DNA of 64,000 nucleotides, taken from NCBI GenBank assembly GCA_030374765.1, contig JARGXX010000031.1:372001-436000 (forward strand). The letters run 5' to 3'. Positions 62,872-64,000 of this stretch are shown piece by piece. Position numbers and translations under genes: made by a program. The stretch is from Agarophyton chilense (lineage: Eukaryota > Rhodophyta > Florideophyceae > Gracilariales > Gracilariaceae). Each line of letters begins with the position of its first letter. The stretch's first letter is position 1. The notes under the pieces were generated by a model. That model was not told the origin of the DNA. It did no database searches and saw only the letters and a list, made by a program, of their open reading frames with translations.

Positions 62872-64000
62872 CTGACCCTTAGCGCCAGCTTGGCAATTAT
62901 TTCGCCCAAGGTACTGTACGCGCACCGGGGGGTCATCACCGCATTCCCTATTCCTCGCTCTTCCTTTGGCGAGCCTAAGCGCGCCGTCCGACGTGAACCA
63001 CGGCCTGCACGTCGTCCATTCGGGTTCACGTCGGTCAAACCGCCTGACTTTGCTCCATGTTCCCTTCTTCCCGTCGTGATATTCCTCAATTGGTCGCGCG
63101 TGATGTCGAACTTGCCTTACAAGCCCGTCCGATACGCCACTCTCCCTCCAGACTTTTTCGCTTTCGTCGGTTCCGTTACTCATTTCCCGACGGACCAACC
63201 TATGGGAAGCGCCGCAATGGCTTCGAACAACCAAGCGAGGAGCTCTTCTACATACCAAGTGGCTTATGAGCGCCCTGCGGACTGTGATGACCATACCATC
63301 GGACAAAATACGTGGGCAGTACGTCATGGAAGTCTGGCGTCCTCTGTGGAAGAATATCAGAGGTTTTGTGAGTTGTATCTCGACGCCTGGACGTTCGCTA
63401 TGATCCCCGATTTTTGGAGGGTCAGTAAGAGCGCGCGCAATGTCTTGTGGCATAACCGTTGGTTGCATTTTCCTGTGGATACGCCTTCGGCGACGCGCTG
63501 TCGCACCTTCATTCAAGCGGAAATGCCGTATGTCCGTTTTGAGGAGGAAGCCGTGTACCATTTCAGGGTGAACAAACTCTTTTCGGACCAATACGAGGAC
63601 TTCATCTCGCCTTACGTGAGATTTCCTCCAGCGGGACACAACCTCTTGGTGTTCATGTGCTTCTGGGCGCCGTATGACCGCCTGTTTTGGATGTCCAATA
63701 AGGTCTGTTGGAACTAGATGCATGATTTCAATGTTCGTTTGCGTCAATTCCTGGAGTTCTTCTTCTGTTGGCACCAGGTGGAGTTTCACGACATGAGCAC
63801 AGACAAACAGCCTCCGCTATATCTATCGCTTCTCTGCGTGGATTAGAAGCATTGGGCCCTGTACTGGCATATATCGCCGCTCGTTTTGGATCCCATGCCG
63901 TCCGTAGTGGCGTATCATTCGTCCCAACTCATGAGCGATGACAATGACCGAAGGTCTTGGTTGTCCTGGCAGGTAGTCTTCGTTGAGTTCGGCATGATGT
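62800..64000 (+). pseudogene. Trp/Phe-rich ORF, possible relative of the Ty3 antisense region; runs off the window
   Basis: A 305-codon frame (62800-63717; ATG candidate 63103, MSNLPYKPVRYATLPPDFF) followed in the same frame, after two TAG codons (63715, 63844), by LRQFLEFFFCWHQVEFHDM and HWALYWHISPLVLDPMPSVV to the window edge. An alternative frame at 63057-63269 (RRDIPQLVARDVELALQARP) may be the true start region. Motifs in order (EEYQRFCELYLDAW, VNKLFSDQYEDFISPYVRFP, LVFMCFWAPYDRLFWM) parallel block B of element 1 (YCDRLAALETYAW, INRTSPFYQFGRYVPLP, YILWEAYDQYRLWYL). Homology is inferred by eye and is weak. A 326-codon minus-strand frame overlaps; it lacks this pattern and is probably a shadow. 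Confidence 0.4.

Noticed and set aside
62809..63789. A 326-codon minus-strand ORF
   Set aside because: It mirrors the plus-strand ORF, is very Arg/His-rich and has no domain; the plus strand has the aromatic pattern shared with element 1.
61849..63999. The LTR at 61849-62761 as the boundary LTR of the element carrying the Trp-rich ORF
   Set aside because: It has its own AACGT duplications on both sides, so it is a solo LTR inserted there, not a terminal LTR.
1..64000. CRISPR arrays, prokaryotic operons, rRNA genes
   Set aside because: No regularly spaced short repeats, no ribosome-binding sites before ORFs and no rRNA signatures; the gene content is eukaryotic.

Overview
This is nuclear DNA from a eukaryote with compact, mostly intronless genes, a mitochondrial glycine-cleavage protein, an RNA polymerase I subunit, a cytosolic small heat-shock protein and a heavy, varied load of transposable elements. 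An alga, possibly a red alga, fits the small genes, the rare short GT-AG intron and the Cys-rich secreted protein, but no single gene fixes the lineage. The apparent host genes end in all three standard stop codons, so the many stops inside transposon genes are damage and not a variant code.

Layout. Positions 1-6,350 are a host gene island: the end of an IST1-like ESCRT gene (+), GCSH (-, one 73-bp intron defined here), POLR1F/RPA43 (-, long Lys/Glu-rich tail) and HSP20 (-, with a TATA box and a heat-shock element). From 6,350 to 8,850 is mostly non-coding, with one small inverted-repeat element and a gene fragment. From 8,846 to 28,600 lies a three-layer nest: Ty3/Gypsy element 1 (9,540-20,614; 886/887-bp LTRs differing at about four sites; target duplication TGTAT) sits in Ty3 element 2 (right LTR 27,167-27,613), whose right LTR abuts the RNase H end of a copia-like element. 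From 28,600 to 43,000 are weak ORF fragments, a CDC50 (flippase subunit) pseudogene, a SPRY-domain pseudogene, a GC-rich low-complexity gene, a hAT transposase pseudogene and an LTR-like block. A Helitron (43,341-49,384) has its helicase P-loop split by a solo LTR (47,067-47,982; target duplication ATCTG). Downstream are a three-copy repeat and GC-rich hairpins, then a secreted Kazal-like Cys-rich gene and a Harbinger-type Myb/SANT gene. From 54,500 to 64,000 are a decayed copia-like pol, a diverged direct repeat, a decayed Gag/RT element, an LTR fragment, a second solo LTR (target duplication AACGT) and a Trp-rich ORF running off the right edge.

Most interesting signal: both Ty3 elements carry an extra coding region on the strand opposite gag-pol. 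It converges on pol and ends about 130-170 bp from the pol stop, before the 3' LTR. The Trp-rich ORF at 62,800-64,000 looks distantly related to it by eye. No known family was recognised for any of the three. A second pattern is that several broken genes (hAT, SPRY, the helicase half of the Helitron, Ty3 gag) keep one reading frame while collecting stop codons.
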